A stretch of DNA of 64,000 nt from Moniliophthora roreri (GCA_001466705.2 LATX02000247.1:152405-216404); one strand, 5' to 3'. Numbered from the stretch's first letter, positions 23,712 to 36,734 are shown. Notes: generated by a model not told the origin, from the sequence alone. Numbers and translations are program-made.

Positions 23712-25448
23712 ATGCATCTCTTCTTGCCTTCTTGCATCGAGTGTATATGCCATTACTGGCGACATACCTCGGCGTTATTCTGTTCTGACGCATCGACTGC
23801 TGTCGGACGATACCCACTCCTGCTTCTCTGTCAGAAGTCAGATGAGGTGTACATTACTTTTGGGACCGATTGTTGGATTAGATGGACATTTACCGTTACC
23901 CTAGGATGGCTCTACGCTCCTACTTCAAAATGTACTATTGTTTGTATGAATTCATGGAATATAGACGTTGCCTTTTTTTTTTGTACCTATTGGACGAGAG
24001 TGATATCGGTGTCAGCTTTATTCACTGAGGCAATGATAGTACATGGAGGCGGGGCTCACTCGCTTGAGCTTCTGCGCAGATACTACGCACCATCATCGAA
24101 TCTAGGAGCTACGCCTGTTACCTGTAACCGTCCGTTTATAGTGACGATGGCAAGCATGTACATAACGGGAGCTTCAAATCAATGTGGCGAGTTGGCAACT
24201 AATCGACGTTGAGTCAATGTTCGAGTCTCGACCGTCCTGTCCGATGGTCCCTGAGGTCTCATAGCTTCCGACGGCGTATGATTGATAGCTGACAGTTGAT
24301 AATCAGACTGGTCGTCGCGTACTACTTGCTGTAAAGATATAGGATTGCATTTCAAATTGTTTATTAGGTACAGATTGCTAAATACATGGGCAAAAAAGTC
24401 TATGTGAAAGGAAAGTGATGATACAGTTGAGGAGAAAAAAAAAAATGCAGGATTGTTTCATGTCAATGCGACGAACACGGAATGTAGCAGATGGGAGATG
24501 ACAAGGAACGTGACGGTAAATGCAAGATGATAATCAAAGAGACAAAAAAGGAAGGAAGCGGGCGTTTGTATTGTATGTAGAAATGTCCATGAGAGCAGAT
24601 GGTAAACCGCCGCGAGTGGCAGCGTCGTCTGTTCGTGATGAAACGTTTTTGTAACCAGCGCTGATTCCGAGGTGAGCCTCCAACGCTGATTTCATTCCCG
24701 GTATGCCCGGTATGGAAACTTAGCGCACACCCGATATCTGGATGGATATCGCCATATCGAGATGCGCTCAAGACTTGAGCGCGGCTCCGGAGTGTGGTAC
24801 AGCGCTCATGGAAAAGCCGAAAAGAAAGATGAGGAAGAAGTAGTAGGAAGGCGAAGGACGTAAAAAAACGTTTGGCCGAGTAATCGTCCAACACTCCACA
24901 TCATCCTTTTCGATTATTTTATCCGGGCGCACGTAAACGACAAAAAGCCGTCTCCGTCGAAGCTCCGGAACTTGAGGTTTGAAGAGTCTGGAGTCTGGAA
25001 TATAGCGAGGCGTTGGCGATATACCCGAATATCCAACCTGAGTGATAGTTGAAACTGCAACGAGGCAGAAAAAATACCGTCATCCTAGGTCATCCCTTGG
25101 GAACATGGCCACGTTACTCGTCATCATAGTTACGCGACATGACACCGGAATGACGGTGGAGATGGCTTGAACATGATCGAGGAGCATTTCGCCTCGAGGT
25201 GATGCGGCGTGGACGGCCCTGACACAGTAAAGGTTATGGCGTACCAAGACGCGGATATTATCTCTCTTTAGGTCTAGAGGTGTAAAAGAACGTGTAATGT
25301 AGGTAGAATGCGATCGGGATTGGGAATGTGGATGAGGATGCGAATCGTGCATTGGGGGAACGAGGTGAGGAAAGTATACTGGTAGGAAGCGGTACGTGGA
25401 ATACCATCCTTCTCGGGCGTCTAGACGTAAAATTCAGAGGAGGCCGTG
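23712..25448. other. Intergenic region, nothing assigned
   Basis: Frames here (for instance 24463-24894 on the minus strand) are Arg/His/Ser-rich without motifs and are probably chance. The stretch holds the convergent 3' ends of the CFEM gene and the gene at 25449. Confidence 0.4.
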
Positions 25449-26326
25449 CTAGTACTGCGCATAATCTGTCATGAGCCAACATTCACACCGTGAAATAACA
25501 TCTCACGTACCAAAACTCTAATCGGTGCCCCATTGGATGACGGAATAATCAACATATTCTGCCCAGAGCTTTGGTACTGCCCTTGCGGAAGATACGGCAC
25601 AGTTCCTGTCACAGGACTTGCACCCGGCGATACCAAAGGTGAGGGGCTAGAATAGGCAGGACTAGGTGCCGCATATGAGACAGGATGCGTACTACCACCA
25701 GTACCAGTAGGGGGTGTAGAGTACGAGTAGACGGAACCCGGTATTTGATGCCGCTGTGTAGTCTGTGTAACCGGGTATCCAGCGTAATCGGTAGTGAGGT
25801 AGGTCATAGATGGGAGATTCGTGTTCTGAGGAAACTGCTGCGGGTACTGGGATGGGATGTAAGAAGGGGGCGGCGTTATGACATACGTCCTCGATTTGGA
25901 TTTGGATTTAGATTTGGAAGAAGACTTGTGCGACTTGTGTGATTTGGACGATGATTTGTGCTTCGATGGCATTGTCTGTATAATGATGGGGGCTGGTGCG
26001 GGAACTTGTTGCTGGGGATAGTTGGCCGACGGTGCCTGTACCCATGTCGGGTTCGCATAGGAAGGACGTGGCGCCGCCACGGGAAGTGATGGAGGGACTT
26101 GATAGGATGATTGTTGCGAAAGCCCTTTGGAAAGTGTAGCACCGGGACCTGTACTTCCTCTGCTCACCCCATCCCATTGTTCGCTCTCATCGACATCCGA
26201 ACGAGCTCCAAACGGTGCTCTGTACTGCCGCCTGTAAGCTTCTGTCGTGTCGCGCCATTGTGAAATGCGGGTTTGAGTGTCGAGGTATCGTTCGTAGCCT
26301 TCCGGTGAGTAGTCGTACTCCGTCAT
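25449..26326 (-). CDS. Low-complexity MTEYDYS-family protein (copy A)
   Basis: Exon 1 is 25511-26326, intron 25455-25510 (56 nt), and exon 2 is 25449-25454, only one codon plus the stop. 273 aa. The conserved head is MTEYDYSPEGYERYL, then TRISQW and an APFGARSDV block at about 40-48. The middle is Pro/Gln/Ser/Tyr-rich, with a Lys/Ser/His-rich block KHKSSSKSHKSHKSSSKSKS at about 122-141. The tail ends [IV][RK]VL plus the last codon. The protein looks disordered, and the basic block could act as a nuclear signal. The head is shared with the gene at 29758, which makes the two clear paralogues. Proteins with this head are common and uncharacterised in Agaricomycetes. No function is proposed. Confidence 0.8.
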
Positions 26327-27370
26327 GATATTGAATTAAGAAAGGAAATGGAGCCAAAGTATTCTTGGTACCGTTATATATTGTGAGTTCGTCATGGTTG
26401 TAAAGTATATGATACACCGCGCCACTTACAAGGATATTCAGTAACAGGTGACTTCCTGCGTCACTGAGAGAAGCTTTATACAATGAGGCGATGGCAAACA
26501 GGACAGACAAAAGAAGTTGATGCCGGGGTGCTTGGGAGTCCGGGAATATAGTCGACAAGCGGGGGAACGAGTTACGATGAAGAGTAGGGATAGATCAAGA
26601 CAAGAGCCCTCGCTCAAGATAGGACACTTTTAAAAGATCCCCAACACGTTGCCACATCCCAGTCCGCCATTAATGAATAATGATCTCCGAAGAACAACGC
26701 TTACCGGTATTATCTTTTTCGCTTCTGAACAGCCTTCGTGGCATACTCCGGTCCGAGTCACATCGGCATAACCTTCCGAAAAAGGCGTCAGACCGGTGAT
26801 TAGATATCCTAAATAGAGGTGATTCTCACCGCCTTTTGTTCAACGCCTCGTGCCAAGGACGCCAGAACAGGTTAATAGTTGTGCAGTATTCTCACAGAGT
26901 ATGATCACATTCCAAGCACAGTATAATAATGAAGCTCACAAGCCTGATCGGAACAACACTTGCTGTAGGCATATGGGTGGACGTTGACATTGTTGTTCTT
27001 TGAGTCATAGTGGGGTCCCATCCAAGAAAAATGATGTGGAATGCACTTTAGAAGCAGACGTATTCTTCAGAGCACGAGAACACCGAGAACAGTAGTTGAT
27101 GAGCTTCTGGCGCCAGAACATACCATTTTTGAGAGGCGATCAGGGAGTAGTTGAGCCGAGGAGGCCATTGGGGGCCAATGGAATGGAATTCGGAGTGACT
27201 CGATGCGAGGTTCGGCACAGGGCCGCTTAGATAACGGAAGAGATGTTGAATTCGTCTGATCTTTAACATTCGATAGCGGAAAAGTTCTTCAACAAGGTTG
27301 AGGCAGTAACGACTTCTTATCTCTGAAGCAAACCAAACACCTCCGGATCACTTCCGATGATCTGAGTAAT
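26327..27370. other. Intergenic region
   Basis: Promoter of copy A and 3' flank of the LPMO gene. I see no coding signal of note. Confidence 0.4.
26374..26381 (-). promoter_or_regulatory. TATA box of copy A
   Basis: TATATAAC on the minus strand, 48 bp upstream of the ATG at 26326. The paralogue at 30860 has a similar box at a similar distance. Confidence 0.5.
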
Positions 27371-28455
27371 TTACTGGCCATTCCAGACGGCTACGATTCA
27401 TAAGCAGAGTAAGGAACCTATTTCAAACTTTCAAAACGTAAGGTAGCACGTACCAGGTCCGGGAACTTTGTAGACCGTGTTGGTCTGCTGGGAAGCATCG
27501 TAGATGTTGATGTTGACACCAGGATCGCTCATGGAGAACGCTCCAGGAAGGGAAACAAGGTAGCTGCCACTGGGGGTCTTGCCTCCACCGCCAGTGACCT
27601 TCAATTGACCGCCTGCAAGAATATTGGGGAATCAGTGGCTGTTCACGTAGCCACGGGAAATGGACTGCGTACATTCAGGGTAGAATTGAGGGGTGTTGGC
27701 CTGATGGAGTGCGAGCAGCTCGTGCTAGAAGGAAGAAAGTTGTTAATGGTCCATCTCCGAACAGGCCGAAACTGACTCACTCTGATCAGGTACTCTCCAT
27801 CAGCCAGTGCTTTAGGGATGGTCGTCGTGTACTTCAATGTGTTCATAACGTCCGTGTTGCCCCAAACACCATTGCCTACGGTTCCCGACTTCAGACCCGT
27901 CTCGGCGATCTTGAACCATTTGAGGCTGTTGCTATTCGCTGAAGCACAGGAGCCACCACAGGAAGCCATGTAGACCGTGACAGGGCCCTCCTTGTGTGTC
28001 CACTGACTGCAAGAAGGTGAGGAGTTCAAACGATGAACGGGATCGATATGCCACATACCTCCAGAAAGCAGTGATGGAGTCGCCTGCTTTAACCGTGGCA
28101 GTGAGCTGGCTGCCACTTGGCTGACCGTTGTTGTTGCAGCTTATGGTCTAATCACAGGTTTTCAGCACGTTCCAGATGTCAATCACTTGCGATGCAAATA
28201 CTTACGGAAGCCGTCGGTGACAAGATCCTGTAGTCCGAGTATTATGAGATTTAATACTAGTATGAGAGGAGTGTCGGCTTACGGGTCGTAAGTGCTGTAA
28301 GGACGCTCAATTGACGATTGTCCCGTGGGGCTGTTGTAAGGAGACCACCCTGTATACTTCACCCCTGCTATCTCGTACGAGGTGACACCACCATGTGCCG
28401 CGACGATCGAGACGAGGAAGGAGGAGATGACAGCGAGTGAAGTAATGAGGAACAT
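27371..28455 (-). CDS. AA9 lytic polysaccharide monooxygenase
   Basis: Seven exons on the minus strand: 28283-28455, 28206-28227, 28059-28147, 27781-28006, 27673-27724, 27454-27612 and 27371-27390; 246 aa. Signal peptide 1-20, then His21 as the mature N-terminus (H-GGVTSYEI), which forms the copper histidine brace. The second brace His is in the RHELLALHQA segment and the axial Tyr is in the QFYPEC motif. Other AA9 landmarks are SCNNNGQP, SGSYLVSLPG and the terminal VPGPAVW. There is no CBM1 or linker, so this is a single-domain secreted enzyme. AA9 enzymes cleave cellulose and some hemicelluloses oxidatively using copper and H2O2 or O2. I chose the ATG at 28455 because it gives a clean signal peptide; the in-frame ATG 51 nt upstream adds a poor N-terminus. 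Confidence 0.93.
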
Positions 28456-28931
28456 GATGTCTGCAGGACGAAATGTGTGCAGAGGATGGAGAACAGTTTG
28501 TGGCAATTCACGAGGTTTTTATGCATCCGTGACCAGAATGGAGAAAAGAAGGCACATATTCGGTGGGAGACATTGTCGGAAATATGGGCTGGATCATGAA
28601 TGACAATGTTGAGTCTATAGCAATTGACTTCCCGAGGGACTCCTAGTAATCTGATAGCCTGACCTTGGCCTTGAACACCCGTAAACTATCGCGCGTGGTG
28701 TAGCTCTCGGTACTGAGAGAACATCAGTGCTAGAGCTCATACTCCTCAGTTACATCTCGAAGGTCTGTGCTCGAGCAAACGTCAAAACCAACCCGAGAGG
28801 AGATTTTACGGAGAAACAACTCAACTAGTCTCGGTTCAACACAGTCCATCAATTGTGCAGTTGAAACAAGAGCTTCCGCCATCAACTTCGACATTCAACG
28901 GTGCTGAATTGCCTCATAGTCAACAGATTGA
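28456..28931. other. Promoter region of the AA9 gene
   Basis: No gene seen. Confidence 0.35.
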
Positions 28932-29420
28932 TCATGTTGCTATGTGTCGGAGAAATGTTATGAAGAGTATCACGATAAATATGGGCCTATATGGATGTTC
29001 AAAACGTAAATAGCTCGCTGTGGAGGGTCGTAAATCGATACATACCAGGAATGTCGCGTCTAATGAAAATTGAAACGACCTTTGTTTTTCCAACCTGAAA
29101 TGGACCCTCCCAAGTCTTCGGATTGTCTCCACTACATAGGGACCGAGCCGCGGTTTAGCCATAAGTTGTGTTATCGTCAATGGGATGTCCGTGAAAGCAG
29201 ACATTTTGTGCAGGTGGTCCTGAATTGAGTTGAACGGAGAAATTTGCGCGGCGATGTGACCCGGTGTGACTGTAGATGAAAAAGATTTGTCAACTGATAA
29301 AAAAGGATCGGCGCTCTCTTCGGGCGCTTGGGCATAGTCACAAAGCGCAGTTTCTTCAATTCGGCTCTTGATGGATTTCTTCAGGGGACCATTGAATGAT
29401 TTGCATATGACAACGGGCAT
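28932..29420 (-). CDS. Hypothetical protein, weakly supported
   Basis: An unspliced frame of 162 codons starts MPVVICKSFNGPLKK. The middle (ISPFNSIQDHLHKM, then LPLTITQLMAKPRLGPYVVETIRRL) has protein-like alternation of charged and hydrophobic residues. The last 30 residues look like read-through of an intron or UTR. I do not recognise it. It sits between the AA9 gene and copy B, all on the minus strand. It may equally be chance. Confidence 0.25.
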   Translation of the reverse strand: MPVVICKSFNGPLKKSIKSRIEETALCDYAQAPEESADPFLSVDKSFSSTVTPGHIAAQISPFNSIQDHLHKMSAFTDIPLTITQLMAKPRLGPYVVETIRRLGRVHFRLEKQRSFQFSLDATFLVCIDLRPSTASYLRFEHPYRPIFIVILFITFLRHIAT

Positions 29421-29757
29421 TTTACATAACCTACTACACTATGCAGAAGATTGGAGGACCTAACCATTGTCACGGTCCATTATTCTATTTCGGCATCAGA
29501 GACCAACTCCAGAGCTGATAGATTAGAGCGATCTAAATAGGAATATACATGACAAAAGGAATACCCAAGTAAAAAGTAAAGTAGTCTATTACACCACATG
29601 AATCAGTTATCTATTCGTTCGTGACGTTAATTGTGCATTTGTCATATTGAATCTCCCCATAGTACGCCAACTTCCTTCCCCCGCCTCAATTGCTGACACG
29701 AACTCCGAAGAAAGCCGGCTCTCTACGATCATATATGTCCGAGGTCATCTCGGAGTG

Positions 29758-30860
29758 TCAAAGCTATGTATGTAAACTTTGAGTTCCGCTTAATTAGCAC
29801 GAAAGTAGTAAAGACTTACAATAACCTTCACGGTCTTCCCTTTAGGTGGTATAATTGTGTACCCCGGCGCCTGAACGGGGGGAATACTAGCCACATAGGT
29901 TTTTCGATCACCTGTTTCCGCGAACGGAACTACCAGTGGGGCAGCAGAGTTATTTGGGTTTGGGGAGATAAAAGTAGGTGTCGCAATGGTGTATGCCGTT
30001 GTACCTGATCCAATGGATAGGGATTGAGATCGACGGTGATGGTGTTTGTGTGATGAGTGTGATGATGAATGACGAGAGTGACGGGAAGAGTCATGACTGG
30101 AAGAATGCGACCTAGGCGACTTGGATTCATAATCATGCGAATCGCGATGAGGACGGGGGCGCGACCTATACTCGTCCGAGTCATGATGGGGCCTCGATAG
30201 AGATGACGACGGCATCTGCATAGAGGCGGGAAGGGTGTGACTTCTGCTCGGATTATGTGTGGCTGTATGATGTGATGGCGTAACGGTATGTGAACGATGA
30301 GACGGCGTATCATGACGGGAATGACTTGATTGTGAACGAGGGCGGGAAACATCATATTGCGGCGGCCGAGACGATGAAACGTGCATCTCGAGTCCGCGAG
30401 AAAGGTGATGTGATGAGGCTGTGGGATGCATCGGATTAGGGGGCGGTATTTGGGTTGCGAGAGGAACCTGGGGGTAGGATCTAGGAACGGGAGCAGCCAG
30501 GGGGCTGGGACGTGATGGAGCGAAAGCAAGGCCTCTTGGGACGTCGTAGCGTTCAGTTCCCATACCCAAAGGCGACGGATGAGCAAGACTCCTTCTCCTT
30601 GACGCATCTGATCCACTCCTACTTCTATTCCCTGATGTCGTACCGTGATACTCATGCGGACGAGTCACGGAGCGCACAGCGCTCGGCGCTGGCGATGAGT
30701 TGAGGCTTCTACTACCCTCACTTGGAACGTCAGATCGTGCTCCAAATGGTGGCCTGAATTCCCTGGAATGCGAGTTGGTATTGTCAACCCATCTTGAAAT
30801 GCGGTTTTGGGAGTCCAGATATCGTCGATAACCTTCTTCAGAATAGTCGTATTCTGTCAT
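29758..30860 (-). CDS. Low-complexity MTEYDYS-family protein (copy B)
   Basis: Exon 1 is 29820-30860, intron 29764-29819 (56 nt), and exon 2 is 29758-29763 (CTT TGA), one codon plus the stop, as in copy A. 348 aa. Head MTEYDYSEEGYRRYL, then NRISRW and the PFGARSDV block shared with copy A. The middle is Ser/Arg/His/Pro-rich with many SHSR, SRHSRHSS and SSHSSHK repeats at about 170-290, in place of the Lys/Ser block of copy A. The tail, GKTVKVI plus the last codon, corresponds to IRVL plus the last codon in copy A. Only the two ends are conserved, so they are the likely functional parts; the middle is free to change. Confidence 0.8.
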
Positions 30861-32087
30861 GATTGTGGTTTGAAAGGCGCTGGTGCTTTGGGCAACCTAA
30901 TTGATAAATATATAGTCCTTCTGCAAGCGAAATTGAAGACCCTGAGACGGATATGACGATATGACGCACCTAGGAGCTGCAATAGAGTCGAGAGGTTATT
31001 GAGAGGCCAAGTGGTTTTCAAAGGTTTGCCACCTGACTGACGTTGTCACCTAATATAAAGGGGAATGGACTACCACCGTATCAGGTACGGCTCAGCCTTT
31101 AATATACTTGTCCCTTACCGCTGCTATGTAGTTGCTAAGTTACCGCACTGTTGTCTGCGGTAGTAGTATATATCATGAATTGTGATGTGTCGAATGTTTT
31201 GTGTGTCGGCCTATCTTATGTGCATCGACGGGAGCAGTTAGGCTGTAATGAGGCGCCCGGCTGCGCCGAAAAAGCTTGTCAGAGCGGAAGCAAGGGGCAG
31301 ATCATGATAACTGACCTTGCTGTCCTTCAAAAGACGTCAAACCCACTATATCAAAACAGATCTTCTGACGTCTGATTGAACAGTCAATGAGGCAAGAAAT
31401 TCCTTTGGTGCAGTGGAGCGTCTGGAATGGGCCCGCTTGGTGATATGGAGTAACGAGTATACCGTATATCTTTGGCTCTTTGAGTGATTTGAGTCCGAAG
31501 TCCGCGTCCGAATATGCCCGAGAAGACAAGTGAGGCTTCAGAAAAAGTTAGGACCTTTCAGAGGCGTTTCCTACTCGCCTAGTCGACATTGCCGGAACAC
31601 AGCGCTGTCGTGCCAGTGGTGATGGTTGGTTAGAGCGTCGGATAGCCGTGGGAAGTGTTTCAAGGGTCGTGAAAAGATAAGAGATAACAACGAGATCGCC
31701 GTTATGATGTCATTATTCCCTTCAGCCTCCCCTCAAGATGTCCTGTGCCTGCCGCTTGACATGACATCATTTCTTTGTCCAATACCTTCCTCTCCTTCAA
31801 GTCTAATTCATGGGAATAAGGTCAATTCACTAATTCAAACTTCCCGCTCAAGTCTTTTCGTGAAAGCTAGTCTCACGGCCAAGGTATATTACCACCGTCG
31901 GAAATACGGCAATGACAAATTTGGCTGGACACCTGGACCGAGCATGCGAAAGACCGCACAAATAGTAACATGCTTGGGATAGAGCTCAGAGTTTTGGCTA
32001 AAAGACTGCGGTATTGATGCCAGGTATGCAGAACAACCCCTTCTTGTATCGTCGCTTATTTCCCACTTCCTTCTTGCTTCCTTCTAG
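30861..32087. other. Intergenic region between divergent genes
   Basis: Divergent promoter space between copy B (minus) and the hydrolase (plus). No supported gene. Confidence 0.4.
30904..30915 (-). promoter_or_regulatory. TATA box of copy B
   Basis: CTATATATTTAT on the minus strand, about 45 bp upstream of the ATG at 30860. Confidence 0.5.
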
Positions 32088-33355
32088 ATGTCAGATCCCA
32101 ATTTGCGAGAGGACGTTTACACACTCTTTGAAGATATCAGGATATCCTTCACCGATAGCGGCGCACCACCTAACGCGAATAAGTACACCACGTTGATCGT
32201 CGTACATGGCACCGGGTTCCTTGGAGGTATTCCAGTAGTCCGTCACGATATGTGCCCAATCTGATTTTTTTTACCATGTTCAGCCGGGTTTGCAGCGATG
32301 CAAGCTCTCGCACCAGCCAATAATCTCAGGGTTGTAGCCATGGACCGTCGTGGGTATCGAGGATCCACGCCTTTTACCGAACCAGAGATGGAAGATTTCC
32401 GGAATGGCAAAAGGGATTCCGTCGACCGACTCATGCGTGTCTTTGTGGCTTTCCTTGTATCCTTTATTGAGAAGGAGAAGATACCGAAACTGCAAGAAGG
32501 TGGAGGCGTAGGCGTCATGGGTTGGTCTTCAGGAGTAATAACTGCCTTGTCGATATTCTCAGATCCCGATACGATGGGCCCCGAGACGTACTCGATGTTG
32601 GAAGAGTATCTCAAAGACGTTATTTTATATGGTATGTGTTAGTCATTCGTCACTGCGTTCTCGGCTCATGCAAACTCAGATCCTCCATACCTGGCTCTCG
32701 GATACCCTCTACACCCTGATTTCCAGTCACCAGCTGCCTATGTACCATGGAATGATCCTAAAGCGACACCTCCCGAGGAAAAATATGGAAGATTCGCCTA
32801 CTGGGTTAGCTGTTATTACGAGCATGATCACACAATCATCTCCACACAAGGTCTAGACGGATATGATCTTCGTTCCCGCACCAACCGTTGCCTGGCTGAA
32901 ACATGGTCTGAAGAGCAAGCAAAGATGTTCATTGATGCGAATGCGATCCCAGTTGAATTCGATGTGTAAGTATCGCTTCTTCCTACCTGAAGCTCTCTAA
33001 TCAATGTATTTTGCAGGAGATCTCACCCTTCTATGCAACTGCATATTCGGAGAAACACCGAGAGGGCACTCTTCGACAAGAAACTCTTCCCAAGAGTAAA
33101 GCTCACCTACTTGTACGCACCAGAGTCGCCCTGGACAACCGTATGGGCATATCTCGAGACGAAGAGATTATACATGGAGCGAAATGCTGATGACGTTCGT
33201 TCGCTAGAATTTGTTGAGATGAAAGGAGCGAACCACTTTGTGAGTTGTGTCTGACAAATACCTTGGTAGAAAAACTGTCTGACGATTCTTAGATTCATCA
33301 AATATCCCCGGAAGATTTCATGGCCTATGTAGTTAAACCGTTGTCGTCTGCATAA
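32088..33355 (+). CDS. Alpha/beta hydrolase
   Basis: Five exons: 32088-32226, 32284-32631, 32680-32965, 33017-33239 and 33293-33355; 352 aa. There is no signal peptide, so it is probably cytosolic. The oxyanion-region HGTG is at 40-43, followed by a MDRRGYRGS segment. The nucleophile elbow GWSSG puts Ser at about 128. The catalytic His is in ANHF, about 25 residues from the C-terminus, and the acid is likely in or near the LYAPESPWTT strand. The lid (about 170-260) is long and Trp/Tyr-rich. This is an esterase or epoxide-hydrolase-like fold; the substrate cannot be inferred. Confidence 0.85.
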
Positions 33356-33852
33356 TTTTTATACTGTCAATATCACAATTGCTCTATCTTCTCTATAGTG
33401 TGCGAGCCGGCAGTGACCTTACAGTATAAGACCACTACGGTTATCGCTCACGCCCGAAGGTGATTTCGCAACATGCGATAGTATAAAAGCCTCGTAAAAC
33501 GTCGCCTGTTACCGACCCCACTTGAATCGAACTTCTCTTTTTGTAATTCTGCCAGTTCAGTTCTGACGCGATTCCGCACAGTTGAGATGCAATTTGACAA
33601 ATTGCTCGAACGTGTTCCCGCTAGCAGTTGAGGATGAGGAAAGTGCTCGTAAATCTCGAGAAGGTGGCTGGTTATCAGTGTTCTATAGTTATCACGCCAG
33701 GTAATCGATTTGCAACGTAGCTGCGGACATCTTGAGTGTGCTGGGTTCATAGTTTCATATCATTACCGACAATAAGCGTGCCTCAATACAGCATCCAATT
33801 AAAATACAGTCTGTTTTTGGCGTACATTCATGAACAGGAACTAGAGAAATGT
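33356..33852. other. Convergent 3' region
   Basis: 3' flanks of the hydrolase and the phosphate transporter. No gene seen. Confidence 0.4.
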
Positions 33853-36183
33853 TTAGAAGCGAGGTGCGTTGAGGATGATCCCCATCAAGCAACCAGCAGC
33901 AGTACCCTGTTGAAAGCATATCAGCTGAAGAATTCATTCTCAAATCTAGGGAATAACGCACCGCAATGGGAATAGTCAGTAGCCAACCAAGATAGATCCA
34001 TCCAATGGCACGCCAATTGACAGCTTTCCAGTCACCATTGCATAATGCAACACCGATGGTAGAGCCGGTAATGCACATTGTTGTCTGCACATCATGATCG
34101 TTCGGTTAATACTGGAACAAGTATGAAAAGTGGAATATACTGACGGAAACAGGAAGCCCGTATTGTGACGCGAGAATGACAGTAATGGCGGCGCCTAGCT
34201 CCATAGAGAAACCACGCGAGGGAGAGTGCAAGGTAATTCTGTTTCCGAGCACAGCCATGATGTTGTATCCATCTGCAAGGCAACGCACGTCAACGAGAGT
34301 AGTCAGATATCAAGACTAAGAACTCACATGTAGCAAGACCAATAACAAGCATGATAGCACCAAATACCAAAGCCCAAATGGGGGTGGAGGATTTGCTCGC
34401 CGCTGATGAACCGGTACTCCACACTTGGTAGATGACGGAGAAAGGACCAATGGCATTCGAAATATCGTTGGCACCGTGAGCGAAGGAAGCCGTGCATGCA
34501 CTCATGACTTGCATAAAAGAGTAGAGGTGTTCAGTATCATTGGGATATCTGTGACGTGTATCAGCATCTGCGAGCGAAAGCAATAGGGAACAAGTACTTA
34601 CTGTTTGGCCCTCTCATACATGTCAGCTATCCTACGTCCATCGACGGTGTCGCCTTCCTTTGCTTGCATTGCATGAATGTCGACGTTCGTTCCATGTGTC
34701 AGGACCTTCTTGATGAACGGGATGGTCTTGTACCTCGCAATGATGTACAAGTTCTTCGGCTCTACCCATGCTCCTTCAATAGGGTGAGGATCAGCCTTCT
34801 CTACCTCCTCAGAGAGCTTGCTGTGTTGAGGTTGTTGTGCGGGTTCGTCGACATGTCGGTTGCCCTTCTCAGAGTCGGTTTCGATAGATAAATTATCTGG
34901 TTTGGGTTCTTCGTGGGCTTCCTTACGAATGCGGTAGTCAGGAATGGCAGAGTGAGCACCGATAGTACCAGCATCTGCGGGAGGTTCACGCTTCCATAGA
35001 AGAGGGCCTATGAAGAAATGATACCATCTGACGGCTGAATGAAGATCTCAATGAACTGGCTCAGCCGACGACATAAAATGACTTACTGTAATCTTTCTTC
35101 ACAACCTTGGCGTAGACAAACGGTGCCCAGAATACGACAGAAAGTAAACCTATGACGGCGCCTGTACCAACGATTGCAGCCGCCAACGTTTCTGGTCCTT
35201 CCTTATCGATACCGAGAGAGGGGGAACCCTTGTAGACTAGGGAAAATAACATTTAAGCAGCCCATGTATCGAAAGAGATGTAGATCACTCACTGATGCTC
35301 ATAGTGCATACGGCACCGACCAGGAAGAAGAAAAAGGGGGATGTCATCAACGCCCACTTAGTCGGATCCTCCCTCTTCAAAACGATGAATTTGATGAGCA
35401 GATATACCGCCGAACCGAAGCCTGCCGAGATAGCAGGTGCTATTTCCAGGAAGAAGTGTCATTAAGATTCCCAAGCAGCATGGAAGGGCGTAGACATACC
35501 GATAATGAGGCCGGCAAAAATCGTAGCAAGACCCTTCCCGCCATTCCATCCCCAATTAGGCGCGTTGGGACCTCCAACAGCGACGCCAACACCAGCGATA
35601 GCAGAGACGATAGAGTATGTGGTCGAAACGGGCCATGACCGTCTGGTAGCAATTGTGAGCCAAACTATGACGAGGTCCAGTTAGCTCGACCCAGTGGAAT
35701 GTACGAAATGCTCACTAGAAGACGATACGAGAGCGCAGACAAAAGATAGTAACTGGACACCTGCATTGTCCCGGAAGACCGAAAGAGGTATGATACCACT
35801 TTTGACTGTGTCGGCCACACGAGCACCGACAAGCACAGCACCCTGCATATTGTTGTAAGACTACTGCCTGAAGATGACGATGCGAGAAGTGAACATACCA
35901 GGAACTCGAAGAGGGCGGCAGCAAGACACGCTTGCCGAAGGGTCAGAGACTTGGAAGAAACCGATGCTAGTATAATAGGTAAGGCTTCTCAGAAGTAACC
36001 TTTACGTGAGTAAAAAACATACTCGCGAAACTGTTTGCGACATCATTTGCACCAATCTAGTAAATAGAAGATCAGGGACCGAAGGTAGTGTACCGATGAA
36101 ATCATACTTACCATAAACGCATCAAGACCTGCGAATATGACACCAAACGCAAAGAGATAGTCCCACTGATGAAGGATAGGCAT
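33853..36183 (-). CDS. PHO89: PiT-family phosphate transporter (PHO89/PHO-4 like)
   Basis: Twelve exons on the minus strand: 36112-36183, 36023-36056, 35899-35966, 35716-35842, 35500-35664, 35293-35439, 35087-35236, 34602-35007, 34328-34548, 34145-34272, 33962-34084 and 33853-33906; 564 aa. Both PiT signatures are present: GANDVANSFATSVSS near residue 26, and its inverted repeat AHGANDISNAIGP in the C-terminal half. Between them lies the usual long hydrophilic cytosolic loop (exon 8), rich in Glu/Lys, with a LYIIARYKTIPF segment. The family moves inorganic phosphate with Na+ or H+ across the plasma membrane and is induced by phosphate starvation in Saccharomyces and Neurospora. Two introns have less common donors (GTCAGT, GTGCGT). 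The symbol marks the family, not proven orthology. Confidence 0.93.
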
Positions 36184-36734
36184 CCTGAAAGCGTCGGTAG
36201 CTCGAGGGGGCGGTGGATTGAGCTCCTGCCGGTCGGAATGTTTCTTCCTTTATATCCATCCCTTTTTTTCATTATGTTCCAAACCGCAGAGACTCGAACG
36301 AATAGGAAGATGCACGTTCGACAAAATCGACTCAAAATAGAGTTTCGGTAACCTGGATCCAGCTTGGAGAGCCCAGAGAACCTTGGCGTATTGATGACCC
36401 CTGGTCCTACCCTGGTCGACTCATAGTCGACTACTGTAGTCTGTCTTGCAGTCTCCACATAGAAATGAGTAGGAGGGCAACCAGTAATGAGCTGTACTAG
36501 AACTTATGTCAATATTTTATCGAAAAACTTGCAGACTGGACGCACAAAAGTAAAGATCAAAAGCTGCCAAGACTCAGCGGGTAACTGGTGGTGTCACCAT
36601 ATATCAGCCACTGTGACAGGAACCATATGGTGACATGAACGGGAGGCGAGACTAGGCGAATGGAGGAGAAAAAGGAGTTGTGCAGTTCGTTGACGAATGA
36701 TGAAGAAGCAACGGGAGGCAAAGAACCTTTCTCA

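Noticed and set aside
24463..24894. Minus-strand 143-codon frame as a gene
   Set aside because: Composition is Arg/His/Ser-rich without domain, motif or splice support, and it lies in a 3' intergenic space.
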